Shown here piece after piece: positions 1-10,575 of a stretch of DNA of 64,000 nucleotides. This stretch comes from Acephala macrosclerotiorum. Its lineage: Eukaryota; Ascomycota; Leotiomycetes; Helotiales; Mollisiaceae. The position numbers and the translations under genes were made by a program. The DNA lies in NCBI GenBank assembly GCA_014904845.1, contig MU119229.1:124001-188000 (forward strand), read 5' to 3'. The notes under the pieces were generated by a model. The model did not search any database, had not been told where the DNA came from, and saw only the letters and a program-made list of their open reading frames with translations. Each line of letters opens with the position of its first letter. The stretch's first letter is position 1.

Positions 1-1648
1 AGCAAGCAGTATTACACTATCCGACGATACATGCGTATCCCAATCATCTTCCAGGTCCAGCCATCAGCGATCCAACTACATGGTGATGCTCATGAAATCT
101 ACTTCGAACTGCTTCAGTTCGGACTTCGTCTCGCACCCGAATATCTATGCGTTGACATAACTTGCAATGATCAGCGGATCAAGTCACTCCTGACAGCCAG
201 AGGATCAACGAAGATCATCGGCCACTTCTTCGACCCTGCTCCAGGTGTTGATGGCTGGGCATCCCAGGATCGGAAGGCGAAATTGAAACGAGCTAGAGAC
301 CTAGGCTGTGATATTGTGCGTTTATGCCAGCAAGCGAATTCCATGCTCGACAACATCTCCGTTCAACGCTTTGCCTTTGAGAACCAGAATTCAGATTTCC
401 CACTGATTGCATACAACTCAGGTCCATCAGGTCGTATTTCCTGCTGGCAGAACGCCATATTGACGCCAGTCACGCATTCTGTTATCCGTTCACACTATCC
501 ATCCACTGCTTCCGACGACTTGCTCACACTGCCAGAAGCCCAGAAAGCACTTTATGCTTCCTTCACATTGGACCAAATGAAGTTTGGCATCTTTGGATCT
601 GCTGTTGGATCCAGTCTGTCACCTGCCATGCACAATGGGGCATTCAAGTTTTGCGGCATGCCTCATGTGCACAAGCCATATCAAAGTTCATCTTTGAAAG
701 AGCTTGAAACCATATTTTGGGATCTGAATTTTGGCGGGGGAAGTATAACAGCTCCCTTCAAGCAAGAGATTGTTCGTCTGGTCGATTTCATGAGTCCAGA
801 GGCTCGAGCCATCGGCGCTGTAAACACTCTGATACCCCTCCGATCTAAAAAACTGGAATCATTGCTTGACAGAAATCGTGCAGGCCCGGTTGTTGCTTTC
901 TACGGAGCGAACACGGATTGGATCGGGATCCACACTTGTATCTCTCGCAATCTCTCGCCCGTCAATACCGTCAACGAACATACTACTGGACTCGTACTCG
1001 GCGCTGGTGGTACGTCTCGCGCAGCAGTCTTTGCAATGATCAGACTTGGCATACGTAAGATCTTCATTCATAATCGAACAACCAAGAAAGCAGAACAAGT
1101 GGCAAAGCAATTCAAAAATTTGTCAAGTCAGGGCCAAGAAGAAAACACAACATCTTCAGATCCAGCTGGGACCGGCGCAAGTAGGATTAACCATCACAGC
1201 CATCCACCTACGATAAGTGTACTTGAGTTTATGGAGGAGCAATGGCCCTCAGATGCTGATCCTCCGACAATCGTCGTCTCTTCTATACCTGGTCGAAATG
1301 CCGAAGACCAACTTCCTATCACCAATAGAATCCCACCAGGTTGGCTTGCGAGTAAGACTGGAGGTGTTGTCATCGAGGTAAGTTCTCCGCCATCAACTCG
1401 TTCCATGTCATAATCTAACAATAACATAGCTTGCATACGACCCTCTCGAAACAGCACTTCTCAAGCAGGCCCGCGAGAGGGCTAATCAAGGCTGGATTGC
1501 CGTGGAGGGATTGCAGGTCCTTCCCGAGCAAGGCATCCCGCAATTTGAAATTTTTACAGGACAGAGAGCACCACGACAGCAGATGCGGAAAGCAGCACTT
1601 CAAGGATACGAAGAACAGCAAAGGCTGAAAGCGCAATGCAAGACGTAG
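1..1648 (+). CDS. Quinate repressor-like protein (AROM-derived), 5' end outside window
   Basis: The frame is open from base 1, so the N-terminus lies upstream. Exons are 1-1377 and 1430-1648, with a 52-nt intron (GTAAGT..ATAG). Numbering from the Met at 31, residues 1-155 form a type I dehydroquinase-like domain ending in LTPVTH. Residues from about 180 form a shikimate-dehydrogenase-like domain with SSLSPAMHN, TAPFK, NTDW and GAGGTSRAA. This domain order is that of the C-terminal part of fungal AROM and of its repressor homologue QutR/qa-1S. In my mental alignment the dehydroquinase Schiff-base Lys is Arg (DIVRLC, residue 97) and the active-site His region reads GHFFD, which favours a regulator over an enzyme. 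Known QutR represses quinate-utilisation genes. A stand-alone dehydrogenase lies 5 kb downstream. A divergent AROM paralogue is the alternative. Confidence 0.75.
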
Positions 1649-1869
1649 CAGAACGAGAATAAGCCACCTTCGAGAACAACATGCCATGACTTCATGATGC
1701 AATGTTGGCGCTCGTGGGTTAGGCAAAGTATACTTTTGCTCTGGAACGACGGACTATGTCTACCTACCCCTTATTATCCCACACTATCTACGTACCCGCC
1801 GTCAACGGCTTCGTTGTAATCGCAAATGACCGACTTCCTATCAGTATTCCTATCACCACTCAAGACTTC

Positions 1870-2975
1870 CTATAGTCGGACTACGCACGCGTAAGTACAA
1901 AGATGCATTTGGTTACTCATTAGCTGCTGCATGACATGGGCTAACACAACCTTTGTCTCCACATCAGACCAACCATTCCTTGTAAACAGCGCCGCCGTAT
2001 ACGCTTCCAGTCCTGACTCCAGGAACTGAAGTCGAAACATAGCACCGATCCTCTTTAATGTTTTGTCTTTCGGCCAGGAGCCAACAGGAAAGACATAATT
2101 GATCAAGCTCGCATTCTCGAATCCCGCTTCTGTGAGCAAGGGAGGATTATCCTCGATGAAATCGAGCTTCATCTCAATGGACCCTCCAATGCGGTGGAAC
2201 TCAATCTAAATTGACATACCATCGGCTTACACCGCACTCCTCAGAAAGTGAAATAGACTTCAAAGGGAGACTTACCAGCCATTTCGCAGTTTGGCTATCT
2301 GCCTTCATCGTCCCATCATCACAATAGAAATTCGCTCTCCCTTTAGAAATCTCAATCTTACCACTAGGTATGATATGTCGGTAGCAGCGCGCAAGCAATG
2401 AAGCCAGTTCTGGATTCTGGAACCGATCGTACGGGCGTGGATGAATTCGAAGTGTTTTTCTGGGAAGCTCTAATCTTGAGTCGCGTCGTCGACTTCGAAC
2501 ACTACAGTTGGGGGAGCTAGCTTGGTTGGATGAGACCTAGGAGGTATCAGTCAATAACTTAGATATGAAGACAGGACGAGTTGGATGTGCTTACTCAAGT
2601 CTGTTCCGATCACTTTTACAAAAGGGTATTCATCTCCCACTTGGATTTTGTTAGCTCTAAAACACCGCTTTTAAACATGAACTCACTATCAATTACCCAA
2701 ATCCCAGTCCCAGTTCCAAGGTCCAGGATATTTTGAGGATTGTCCAACCTTCCAGTTACACACAGCTCACCTTTCAACGTCAAGGCGAACGAGTGATGCA
2801 CTATATCTAATCTCTCTTGCTCTGTCTCGTCGTTTCGTAATAGCTACTCATGATTTAGTCTAAATTTCTCTTGTTTCACTCGCTCTCAGTGTGGAATCTT
2901 CTGTGTGTTTTGGATTGGATAAGCTCACATATGTTGAACGGAGGTGTTTTTGGCTTGATCAATTGATTGATTGAA
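1870..2975 (-). pseudogene. UMTA/LaeA-like SAM methyltransferase, disrupted
   Basis: Read on the minus strand, this has the standard order of fungal UMTA methyltransferases: ERLDIVHHSFAL, the SAM-binding ILDLGTGTGIW, VIGTDLS, FEVDDATQD, the FIHAR segment, then a tail ending LCTYACVVRL. Plausible GT-AG introns remain at about 2926-2850, 2684-2639, 2565-2529 and 2273-2208. The frame is broken three times. One base is missing near 2524 (after the LIQP segment). A TAG at 2472-2470 stands where the family has Trp. One base is missing near 2404 (after IQNW). No ATG is seen upstream of about 2975. The enzymes of this family methylate small molecules or act as regulators. This copy should not yield a full-length protein. 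TGG to TAG is a transition in a CpA context on the other strand, as RIP would produce. Confidence 0.8.
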
Positions 2976-3647
2976 CCATTATTTTACAGTCCGAATGCCC
3001 CCCTTTATCATGTCCTGCCGATCATCGTTTCAGAGTAGGGCATTGACCCCTGACTTGTGACAACATATTGCCCAACTCGATAGACATAATATCGTCTCCT
3101 ATTCTCATGTTAGGAGTTCAGGACCGGGTATCCTAGGGAAGTAGTTTCCGATGCTGCGTCTCTGAAGTCGAAAAATCGTCAGGGTTGGATTCAATCTAAA
3201 TATTGTAAATTGATATGTTCCTAAACATAGTGCGAAGACCTGATTCGCGTACATCAGCTTCGATGGTCTCGTTTTGAGCAGTTACAGGTACATTCGGTGC
3301 CGACCCTACTCCGTAGTTCTGCTGCAGGACTTGTCTCCTCAGCTCCCTCGATATGAGCTTCGACCGAGTCCGCGGGATTTGATTAAGCCCATAATTACGA
3401 TTAGCGATGGTAGTACTGCAGCTGTTACAATTAAAAATGAGATGAAGATTGTTAGATTTTCAGATCGCAGGTTCCCAAGGAGATGAACTCCCAAGCACAA
3501 TAATTGGACAAGGTGGGACCCGCCATCAACGTAGTTTTCCAATTCTCCGGGACTGAGTTCATGCATGTTTCCCCTGCCTGTCAAAGTTCTTCATAATTCG
3601 TGATATTTCCTCCCTAACCGATTTCAGCGGACGCAAAACCCTGAATA
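2976..3647. other. Intergenic, no gene seen
   Basis: AT-rich stretch between the broken methyltransferase and the left end of the inverted-repeat element. Only short uninformative frames are present. A missing first exon of the methyltransferase may have lain here. Confidence 0.5.
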
Positions 3648-3709
3648 TGGCAAGCCATATGGTCGAGGTGCGTCATTCCACTAAAATCGCAAAATCGCGA
3701 AATCGTAAA
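3648..3709 (+). repeat. Left terminal inverted repeat of the 771-bp element
   Basis: It begins TGGCAAGCCATA and pairs with 4357-4418 on the opposite strand. Differences between the arms are nearly all C/T or G/A. Confidence 0.75.
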
Positions 3710-4356
3710 CACACTACAATATTGTGCATTACTGCGATTATACTACAACGACGCTTTTTGTACGTGTTATTACATGCCGCCAGCGCTTAAAGGGTCTTAA
3801 GAATGTGATAAGTGCTAAATAGAGGGATTAGAAAAAGAGAAATAGAGAGCCTATAATATTAGGATAAATACACTGTTTACTTTGCTTGCTATAGCAAGCC
3901 CTTACTCTAGTAATAGCTTTTAAGACTACTTTTAAAGCTCTATTTACTTCTTGCTAAAAGCAGCCACAATATCTTTAATAGCGCTATTTTCAGTCCTTAA
4001 AATAGCGATATATTTGAGTCTAAAAAGTAGAGAATCGTATAGTCACATGACAAATTTACTTTTAATTTCCCCTCCTCCTTTAAATTCTCAAGCTCCCTCC
4101 TGTCCTACACTTCTATTTAGCATGCAATATGCCTTAGTCCTACTTCTTTCTAGAAGCTCTGCCCTCCCTAGTAGCCGCAGCCATCTCTTCCTTGATATAA
4201 GAGCTTACTACTAAAGCTACTACTACCGCGTTCCCCCGCAAGGATTTTGCGATCACATATAAAAAGCCTATATTAAATCTATTTTTTGATCTACTTCTCA
4301 TTTATTTTAACTTTGTATTAGCGTTGCTATTAAAGGAATAGTGACTATAATTATAT

Positions 4357-4418
4357 TTTGCGATTTTGCGATTTCGCGATTTTGGTGGGGTGATGCACTT
4401 TGACTCTATGGCTTGCTG
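4357..4418 (-). repeat. Right terminal inverted repeat of the 771-bp element
   Basis: Read on the minus strand it begins CAGCAAGCCATA, the mate of the left arm. It is followed on the plus strand by the flanking TA. Confidence 0.75.
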
Positions 4419-4542
4419 TACTTGAAATAGAAAGCTTGGCCGAACTGATGGCCGCGTAGTGGCGCCGAATCTTCTCGCGAATTTCAACCTCTTCATTTCT
4501 AAGGTTCCCCATCCCCGCTGACGTCCCAAGAAACGAGCACAC

Positions 4543-6255
4543 ATGGCTCTGCTTACCTCCACCACGCTGGTCACTGGTGCAGTCATAGCGGCTGTGGTAT
4601 ATTATGTGGGAGTTATTGTTTACCGGTTGTATTTCCATCCTCTTGCGGGATTTCCGGGGAGCAAGCTCGCGGCGGCGAGTTTGTGGTACGAGTTCTATTA
4701 CGATGTCGTTTTGAGAGGGAAGTTCATGTGGAAGATTCAAAAGTGGCATAAGCAATATGGTACGCACCTCAAAAGCTGCCCCCAATTCATCCAAACACTT
4801 CTCCATCTCCTCTCGTCCATGGCTCAAACAATGCTGAAAATGTTCAGGACCAATCATCCGCATCAATCCCGAAGAGCTACATATCGATGACGCAGAGTAT
4901 TATGATGAGATATACGGCTCTACGGCCAAGAAAAGAGACAAATATGGCCCTTGGGTAGCACTTGCTGGAACTCCAGGTGCGAGTTTCTCCACCATTAGAC
5001 ATGATCACCATAAACTTCGTCGCAGCGCCCTCAACCCCTTCTTCTCCGTCAAAGCTGTCACGGAACTCGAACCCGTCGTCAAGTCCAAAATTGAAATGCT
5101 CGTAAGGCGATTTGAAGATGCTCAAAAGACAGGAGAAATTATCAGGCTTGACGCAGCATTCATGGCGTTGACCATGGACGTCATCTGCCAATACGCATTC
5201 GCAAACGACGACAACATGCTTTCAAAACCGGACTTCAATCTAGCATGGAAAGAAATGATCATCGGTGCCTTTGAAGGTGGTGCGCTATTGAGACAGTTCC
5301 CAGGTATGATATCGATGATGAACGCTGTCCCCGATGCCATGATGGGAATTATGATGCCAAGTATGAGTTTGATGCTTGATTGGAAGGCATGTGTGAGGAG
5401 GAGGATAACGCCAGTGTTGAATCGCACAGAGAGTGTGAGCGATGTTGAAAATATGTCACATAAAACCATTTTTCATGAGTTGAGGGATAGTAACCTGCCG
5501 GAGATTGAGAAAACTGTCGGACGCCTGCTAGATGAGGGGCAGATCTTGACCGGGGCAGGAAGTGAGACGACAGCGAATACTCTGACGGTTGCGTTCTTTT
5601 ATCTGTTGGCGCACGAAGAAAAGTTAGCGAAGTTGAAGATGGAGCTGAGAGAGAATCCGACGGCGGAGAATTGGTTGAAACTTGCTCAGCTGCCTTATCT
5701 GGTGAGTTTGGTCTTGAAGGTGTTGCTGTTGACAGCGAAGGCTGACGTGAACAGTCTGCTATTATCGCTGAAGCATTGCGATTGTCTCACGGCGTGACGA
5801 CAAGACTGCCTCGCATTGCCACAGCAGAGGGTATGAGATACAAAGACTGGGAGATCCCATTCGGGACGCCAGTCGGCTCAACAGCATACTTCATCCTCAT
5901 GAGCCCCACAATCTTCCCTAGCCCATTTAAGTTCCGACCTGAGAGATGGATTAACGCATCAGGAAAGTTCGACTACGCGCTTGAGAAGAAGTATCTCGTC
6001 AATTTTGGAAGAGGTAGTAGATCGTGCTTGGGCGTGAAGTGAGTTTTCCTCCACTTCTATTTGGATGGTTGCTGATAGGATGAAAGTCTTGCTTATGCAG
6101 AGATGTATCTCACGCTGGCGACTATCATCCGACACTTTGATATGGAGCTATTTGATACTACAGTTGATGATGTTACGATGGTTCATGACTTCTTTGTTGC
6201 TGTTCCGAGGCTAGATTCGAAAGGCATAAGGATCAAGGTAATGAAGCGATCATAA
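4543..6255 (+). CDS. Cytochrome P450 monooxygenase
   Basis: Four exons: 4543-4759, 4848-5701, 5755-6038 and 6087-6255. All junctions are GT-AG with consistent phase. An N-terminal membrane anchor (about residues 8-28) is followed by YRLYFHPLAGFPG. The I-helix reads GAGSETTANT, the K-helix EALR, and the PERW motif is present. The heme loop FGRGSRSCLG carries the axial Cys. This is a complete microsomal class II P450 using NADPH-P450 reductase. The HPLAGFPG start and overall layout resemble fungal trichodiene-oxygenase/CYP58-type P450s, but no substrate can be assigned. It sits between a methyltransferase relic and a shikimate dehydrogenase, which may reflect an old metabolic cluster. Its promoter is squeezed by the inverted-repeat element ending 124 bp upstream. 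Confidence 0.9.
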
Positions 6256-6746
6256 TGACGGATTGCGAAGCGCATGAACGTCAAACTAGATTGATACCAA
6301 CAATTTATCGCTATGATCCAGACTCAATACTCAATCTCCGTCCACAGGAAGGGCATTCTGATTTTGAGTCGGCTGACTCCGCGTCCTTTCGGACTTGGCT
6401 CGGGTTCCTCTGAAGCTCTTCGACGACTATCAATCTGGTCGCGATTGAGATGAATGGAGTTGGTTATTTCCGGGAGGTTACGTTTAATTCTTCGTTTTCA
6501 GTCGTCCGGGCCGCCTCCGTCAATAGTGGAGTGGCGGAAAATGGCTTTTCCTGATGGTGCTTGACTTCGCCGAGTAACCCATTAAGTCCGATATATTCTA
6601 GAAGAAGGCTGCAGTATATGCACGCTTTCTGTCAGCCTCTCCAAAGTGATAGGAATAATAGTTAAGAATTGCTTTGATCATTTTTCGTTAAGTTTACGAT
6701 TCTGTCTCGGATTCCTCGCTTCCACCCCGTCAAAGTAGGGGCAGAC
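6256..6746. other. Intergenic: P450 3' flank and dehydrogenase promoter
   Basis: About 490 bp between two co-directional genes. No additional gene, RNA or repeat is seen. Confidence 0.5.
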
Positions 6747-7713
6747 ATGGCTGACGAGAAGCCCAAGATCAATGAGTACGACTGTCTTCATTTCAAGGCA
6801 TTTCTAGAAGAATCTATTCATATACTGACGTAGAAGTCAAAGGTCAGACAATTCAGGTCTTCCACAGCGCAGATTCTACATCTTCGGCCATAACATCTCC
6901 CATTCCCTCTCCCCGGCCCTCCACAACGCAGGCTTCAAACACCTCTCACTCCCATACCACTACACCATCCACCAATCGCCATCGGTGGACGCGTCTGTCG
7001 AGGCCATTCTCTCCAGCCCAGATTTCGGAGGAGCATCAGTCACCTATCCACACAAACTACAGATCCGCAAACTCCTTCACTCGATCTCGCCAAGAGCTGA
7101 AAAGATTGGGGCTGTGAACACAGTGATTGTGAAGGATACAGAAGCGGGGACGAAATTATTAGGGGACAACACGGATTGGGAGGGCATCAAGGCTTGCATT
7201 TTAAAGAGTGGTGTCGAGGGTTTGGAGGGGTCAAGAGCGTTGGTTCTTGGGGCTGGTGGCGCGGCGAGAGCTGCATGTTTCGCTCTGCAGCAGATAGGGA
7301 TACTGGATGTTGTGATTGTGAATAGGACTCGGAGTAAAGCTGAGGGGATGGCTGCAGACTTCCCTGATTTGAAATTTGAGGTGTTTGAAAGTCTAGAAGA
7401 GCTTTCCGGCTCTGGAAGAACGGGTATCAAGGTCGTGATAGCGTGCGTACCTGCAGATGATCTAGGGGAGGAGAAGATCCCACATTCTCTTTTCTCTGTT
7501 GTTCCATCTGGAGTCTTGGTTGAAATGGCGTACCGGCCGCCGAAGACGGGGATGATGGAAGTCGCTGAACAAAATCCGGGATGGAAGATCTTCAAGGGAA
7601 CGGACGTTTTAGAGGAGCAAGCTTATGCTCAGTCCACTTTGTGGACAGGGAAGCCGGCCCCTGTATCAGTGATGAAAGATTCTATGGTGGCAGCTATCAA
7701 TGCCCGCTTATAG
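6747..7713 (+). CDS. Shikimate/quinate 5-dehydrogenase, single domain
   Basis: Two exons, 6747-6775 and 6834-7713, give 302 aa. The first exon encodes only MADEKPKIN plus part of the next codon, and the join keeps phase. Residues 27-41 contain GHNISHSLSPALHN, the substrate-binding segment of the shikimate dehydrogenase family. The catalytic Lys is in TYPHK and the paired Asp in NTDWEG. The nucleotide-binding loop is GAGGAARA, followed by VNRTRSKAEG. The enzyme oxidises shikimate or quinate with NAD(P)+. In fungi, shikimate synthesis is handled by pentafunctional AROM, so a stand-alone protein usually serves quinate/shikimate breakdown. The AROM-derived repressor-like gene at the left edge fits that role. 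Choosing between quinate and shikimate from sequence alone is not safe. Confidence 0.85.
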
Positions 7714-7768
7714 TAATGCATATTCGTTCCTTGTCTTATTTCCTCTTCAGTCAAACAGCTTGCTGTTA

Positions 7769-7795
7769 CGAGCTGGGCTTCACGGGTCTGTGCGC
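7769..7795 (+). repeat. Left TIR of the 262-bp MITE
   Basis: Perfect 27-bp inverted match to 8004-8030. Confidence 0.8.
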
Positions 7796-8003
7796 TCAGG
7801 GTATTTTCTTCGAAAATAGGAAATAAAATCTCGAATTATAGACGATTAAGGGATTGAAAACGCAATTTAACTAAAATGAAACCCGAAGCTGAGATCTGAG
7901 GCAAATTGAAAAAGTGGTGCTTGTAAAGTTCTAAAATGATGGTCGTGACTTTTGAAGTTCAAGGCAAAAAAGTGGCTCGCTAAAGGCGAAAATATGCCCT
8001 GTG

Positions 8004-8030
8004 GCGCACAGACCCGTGAAGCCCAGCTCG
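8004..8030 (-). repeat. Right TIR of the 262-bp MITE
   Basis: Perfect 27-bp inverted match to 7769-7795, followed by the TTA duplication. Confidence 0.8.
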
Positions 8031-8033
8031 TTA

Positions 8034-9015
8034 GTCCGTGCATGGCCAAGCGAGGGAGAGATTCAGGCTTTGATCGCTGAATTTTAGCGACTCCGCTAAC
8101 TTGTAAAATCTTGGGTCATCCATCACTAAAGCTACAGGCTTTGGGTCCCTAGTGCACAGCGCCTCATCAACCTAAACTGCTTCATAGTGGTGTGCGAGGG
8201 AATGAACACCGTGAGCTCCACTTCAATTCACTAGCATTTCCCTGCAAAATTAGATGCGAGAAAGAGGGAACCAATCTTTCATCGAACTAGATTTTCTACC
8301 GCCAAGTACTGAGAATTTGGGAGGGGGGTTACATGTGGTGATCACCTGCTTGTCGCTCGCTAAGATGGCGAGTGGAAGGGCCGGCTTCACAGGCCACACA
8401 ACATGTCCGACAATCTGGCACCCTCTGATGAATGGAATTTGTTACAGTTGCCTGACATAAAGCATGAGATCCCAAAGCCGTCGCAATTAAGATAAACCAA
8501 GGCTTCAGTATCCCGTTCGTCTCATGTTTAGAGTTCATAGTGGGAAATCAGCTGCAAGTCATGTTATGGGCAGTCGACTAGTGCAGGTGGCGAAAGATCT
8601 CATTTGTCGCCACCATCACCGAGATTTTGTCTCGTGCTCATCCTTTAGCCAACTGAGATTGATATCAATCTCTATTGGTTTCGTTGCAATTGAGGGATGG
8701 GTCTTAAGCATAATGTTAAGCATAAGTGAGCTTGGACTTGACAAATACCTTCCATTCTCCCGCCTCCTGCGCACCGCCATCCTCTTGGCATGAGGTTATG
8801 CTTTTGTGACTTCGGCATGTATGGAGTATTCTAGAGCAAATGCCGTCACAGGACAGCTGAAGATCTCATGTAGCACACAACTCGTCCCAAATCTCCCCAC
8901 TAAAGTAAGTATTTATTCACCTCCTTGTACCCTTGCTCCTCTCCTCTATCCAAACATCGCAATCAAACATCATACTTCAAACACAACAAAGAATCAACAA
9001 TCAAAACATACCTCA
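8034..9015. other. Intergenic, upstream of the hevein-like gene
   Basis: About 980 bp with only short unconvincing frames. The last 120 bp before 9016 are rich in C and A, typical of a fungal 5' untranslated leader. Confidence 0.5.
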
Positions 9016-9258
9016 ATGATCAGCTACTTCATTCCATTGATCCTCCTCTTCTCAGCAGCAACGGCCTCGCCGGTTGCCGAGTCCCTCATCCTTGCACCGA
9101 GAGGTGACGGCAGCTGCAACCAAGCTCAAGGCACATACAACAATCCTGCCTGCCCATCAGGAGCTTGCTGCTCATCCTTTGGCTGGTGCGGCTACGGCGT
9201 CGCTTGGTGTGGCGCACCATGCCCTCCACCAAGACAAGAAGTTTGCTTCTGCATGTAA
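9016..9258 (+). CDS. Small secreted single hevein-domain (chitin-binding) protein
   Basis: The ORF reads 80 aa from the ATG at 9016, where the reading has a clear signal peptide (hydrophobic core YFIPLILLFSAATA, cleavage near ATA-SP). After a short linker the mature part holds nine cysteines. The core spacing C-x4-CC-x5-C-x6-C matches the hevein/chitin-binding type 1 domain exactly, and the signature CCSSFGWCG is present with aromatic residues in the usual sugar-binding places. There is no catalytic domain, so this is essentially a free chitin-binding module. Such proteins can protect hyphal chitin from plant chitinases or mask chitin fragments. That role is inference. The frame is open upstream of 9016, but only this Met precedes a signal peptide. 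Confidence 0.8.
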   Translation: MISYFIPLILLFSAATASPVAESLILAPRGDGSCNQAQGTYNNPACPSGACCSSFGWCGYGVAWCGAPCPPPRQEVCFCM

Positions 9259-9815
9259 AGATGTGGTTATGGGAAGGAATTGGATGATGGAAAACGGTAT
9301 GAATCGGGTGCGGAATTTTTGAAATTTTTACGAACGCTGACTGACTGTTGATGACAGAGGATTAGGGTTTGAAAGTAGTGTCTAGGTCGGAAGGAAGGCT
9401 TGAGAGTTTGCATTTTCTGGTACTGTAGCTCGTGGGCAAATTTGTATAGCATGTTGCAACAATGAACAATGAATCATGGCTAGTGAACGAAAGGGCAGAC
9501 AGACTTCTGATAACATCGATGAAATAGGCAAAGTGAAGCGAAGGCATGGCTGGATGAGCCAGAGCCTCAAAAGGTTGCGTTAAACACAAATCGACACCGA
9601 GTGCTAAAACATAAAAAGAAAAGAAATTTAGAGGTGTCTATGTGGATTGAACACATGACCTTAGGCATTCAGAAGAACTGCAAACCCACGCTCTCTATTA
9701 TATGTTAGTGTGGGGCTCGCGGGATGGAGTTGTGACTGAGTCACTTTCCAGCATTTTCAGCATCGAAGAAATCAAGGAGCGGTGACGTTGCCATCAAGTT
9801 ATTCCAAAAGTAGGT
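9259..9815. other. Intergenic
   Basis: About 560 bp. It contains a short tRNA-like T-arm on the minus strand near 9635-9700, which does not extend to a full tRNA fold. Otherwise nothing is seen. Confidence 0.4.
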
Positions 9816-10575
9816 CTACTCAGAGATATCACCGCCTTCTATCCAGCGCTTACTCAGCGTATACAATAGGTCATGCTTCTCTCCGTTCGCTGTCCCAACA
9901 TCTCTCCTGTGTCCCGGCATGTCCATCAGAACCTTGACGCCCATGGTCAACTCTTGACAATACGCTAAGCATTTGTATCCTTGTGGATACGAATTCAACT
10001 TCTCCTCATCAACCTTTGGGAACTTTCCTGGAATGACAGGTATCAATTTGTCCTTCTCGTACCAATGACGAACCAACTTCGCGCCCCAACGACCATCAAT
10101 CTTCTCGAAGAAGAAGCAAAAGCGGCAATCACATTCCGCATCAACTTCGCATCCGTCGATGGTGAAACGCTGAGTGATTGTAGCTTTCATTTTGGTCACT
10201 GCTCGAGTGGCGTCGGGGTTGATATCTGTTGTGGTCCCGTGACATCGATGCATGATGAATGCGCCCTTATCCATGCCTGCTTTCGATCCTGCAATAAAGT
10301 CTGTGTAGGAAACTCGGCCAGACCATGTTGTGTATACATAAGCTCCAGGGTGGAATATGGAAGCGAAGTTCTCCCATTCGCACGAGTCTCTGACCTCGAA
10401 GTCAGCTCAATTCCCGGAAAAGGAGGAAGCGATGCACTTACCGATAACAAGGCCATCCTTCTGCAAGCTCTCGTAACTTCAATCTCTCTAACACCAAGTG
10501 GTCAGGACCGTTATTGCGAATTGCTGTCCTTTCGTCTGGCCGCCAGCCATCTGGGAGCGAGTGCAAATCCATCAT
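9816..10575 (-). CDS. SnoaL-like (NTF2-fold) domain protein
   Basis: Two exons on the minus strand, 10575-10442 and 10389-9816, with intron 10441-10390 (GTAAGT..GTCAG), give 235 aa. The start is the first of two adjacent ATGs. The N-terminal half has an alpha-helical segment followed by the motif [17 protein letters not shown], then [19 protein letters not shown]. These match the SnoaL-like domain of small NTF2-fold proteins found in many ascomycetes. Members act as polyketide cyclases, hydratases or dehydratases, or have no known activity. No signal peptide is present. The C-terminal part ([14 protein letters not shown] onward) is typical of a fungal subgroup whose role is not established. 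No reaction can be assigned. Confidence 0.7.

Larger units (their letters stand above)
3648..4418. mobile_element. 771-bp TIR element (Tc1/mariner-like MITE), RIP-marked
   Basis: The two ends are inverted copies of about 62 bp: left arm 3648-3709, right arm 4418-4357. I count 49 of 62 matches, and 12 of the 13 differences are transitions. The element is flanked by TA on both sides (3646-3647 and 4419-4420), the target-site pattern of the Tc1/mariner superfamily. Both arms carry short repeats of the type AAAATCGC. The interior is AT-rich and has no frame long enough for a transposase, so it is a non-autonomous or gutted copy. The right end lies only 124 bp upstream of the P450 start codon. Superfamily assignment rests on the TA duplication alone. 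Confidence 0.75.
7769..8030. mobile_element. 262-bp MITE, PIF/Harbinger-like
   Basis: The ends are inverted and identical over 27 bp (7769-7795 against 8030-8004), starting CGAGCTGGGCTTCACGGG. The similarity continues more loosely for about 15 bp further. TTA stands on both sides (7766-7768 and 8031-8033), matching the three-base TWA target duplication of PIF/Harbinger elements. The interior has no coding frame. It lies 55 bp after the dehydrogenase stop, so it may sit in that gene's 3' untranslated region. The near-perfect arms suggest a younger insertion than the 771-bp element. Confidence 0.75.

Noticed and set aside
3951..4214. 87-aa frame inside the 771-bp element
   Set aside because: Lies in AT-rich damaged DNA, with no transposase motif (no DDE/D pattern or helix-turn-helix).
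7077..7595. 172-aa minus-strand frame
   Set aside because: Complete antisense of the well-supported shikimate/quinate dehydrogenase.
9635..9700. tRNA-like segment on the minus strand (T-loop TTCAATC between five-base stems)
   Set aside because: No matching acceptor stem, D-arm or anticodon stem could be drawn. At best it is a tRNA-derived fragment.
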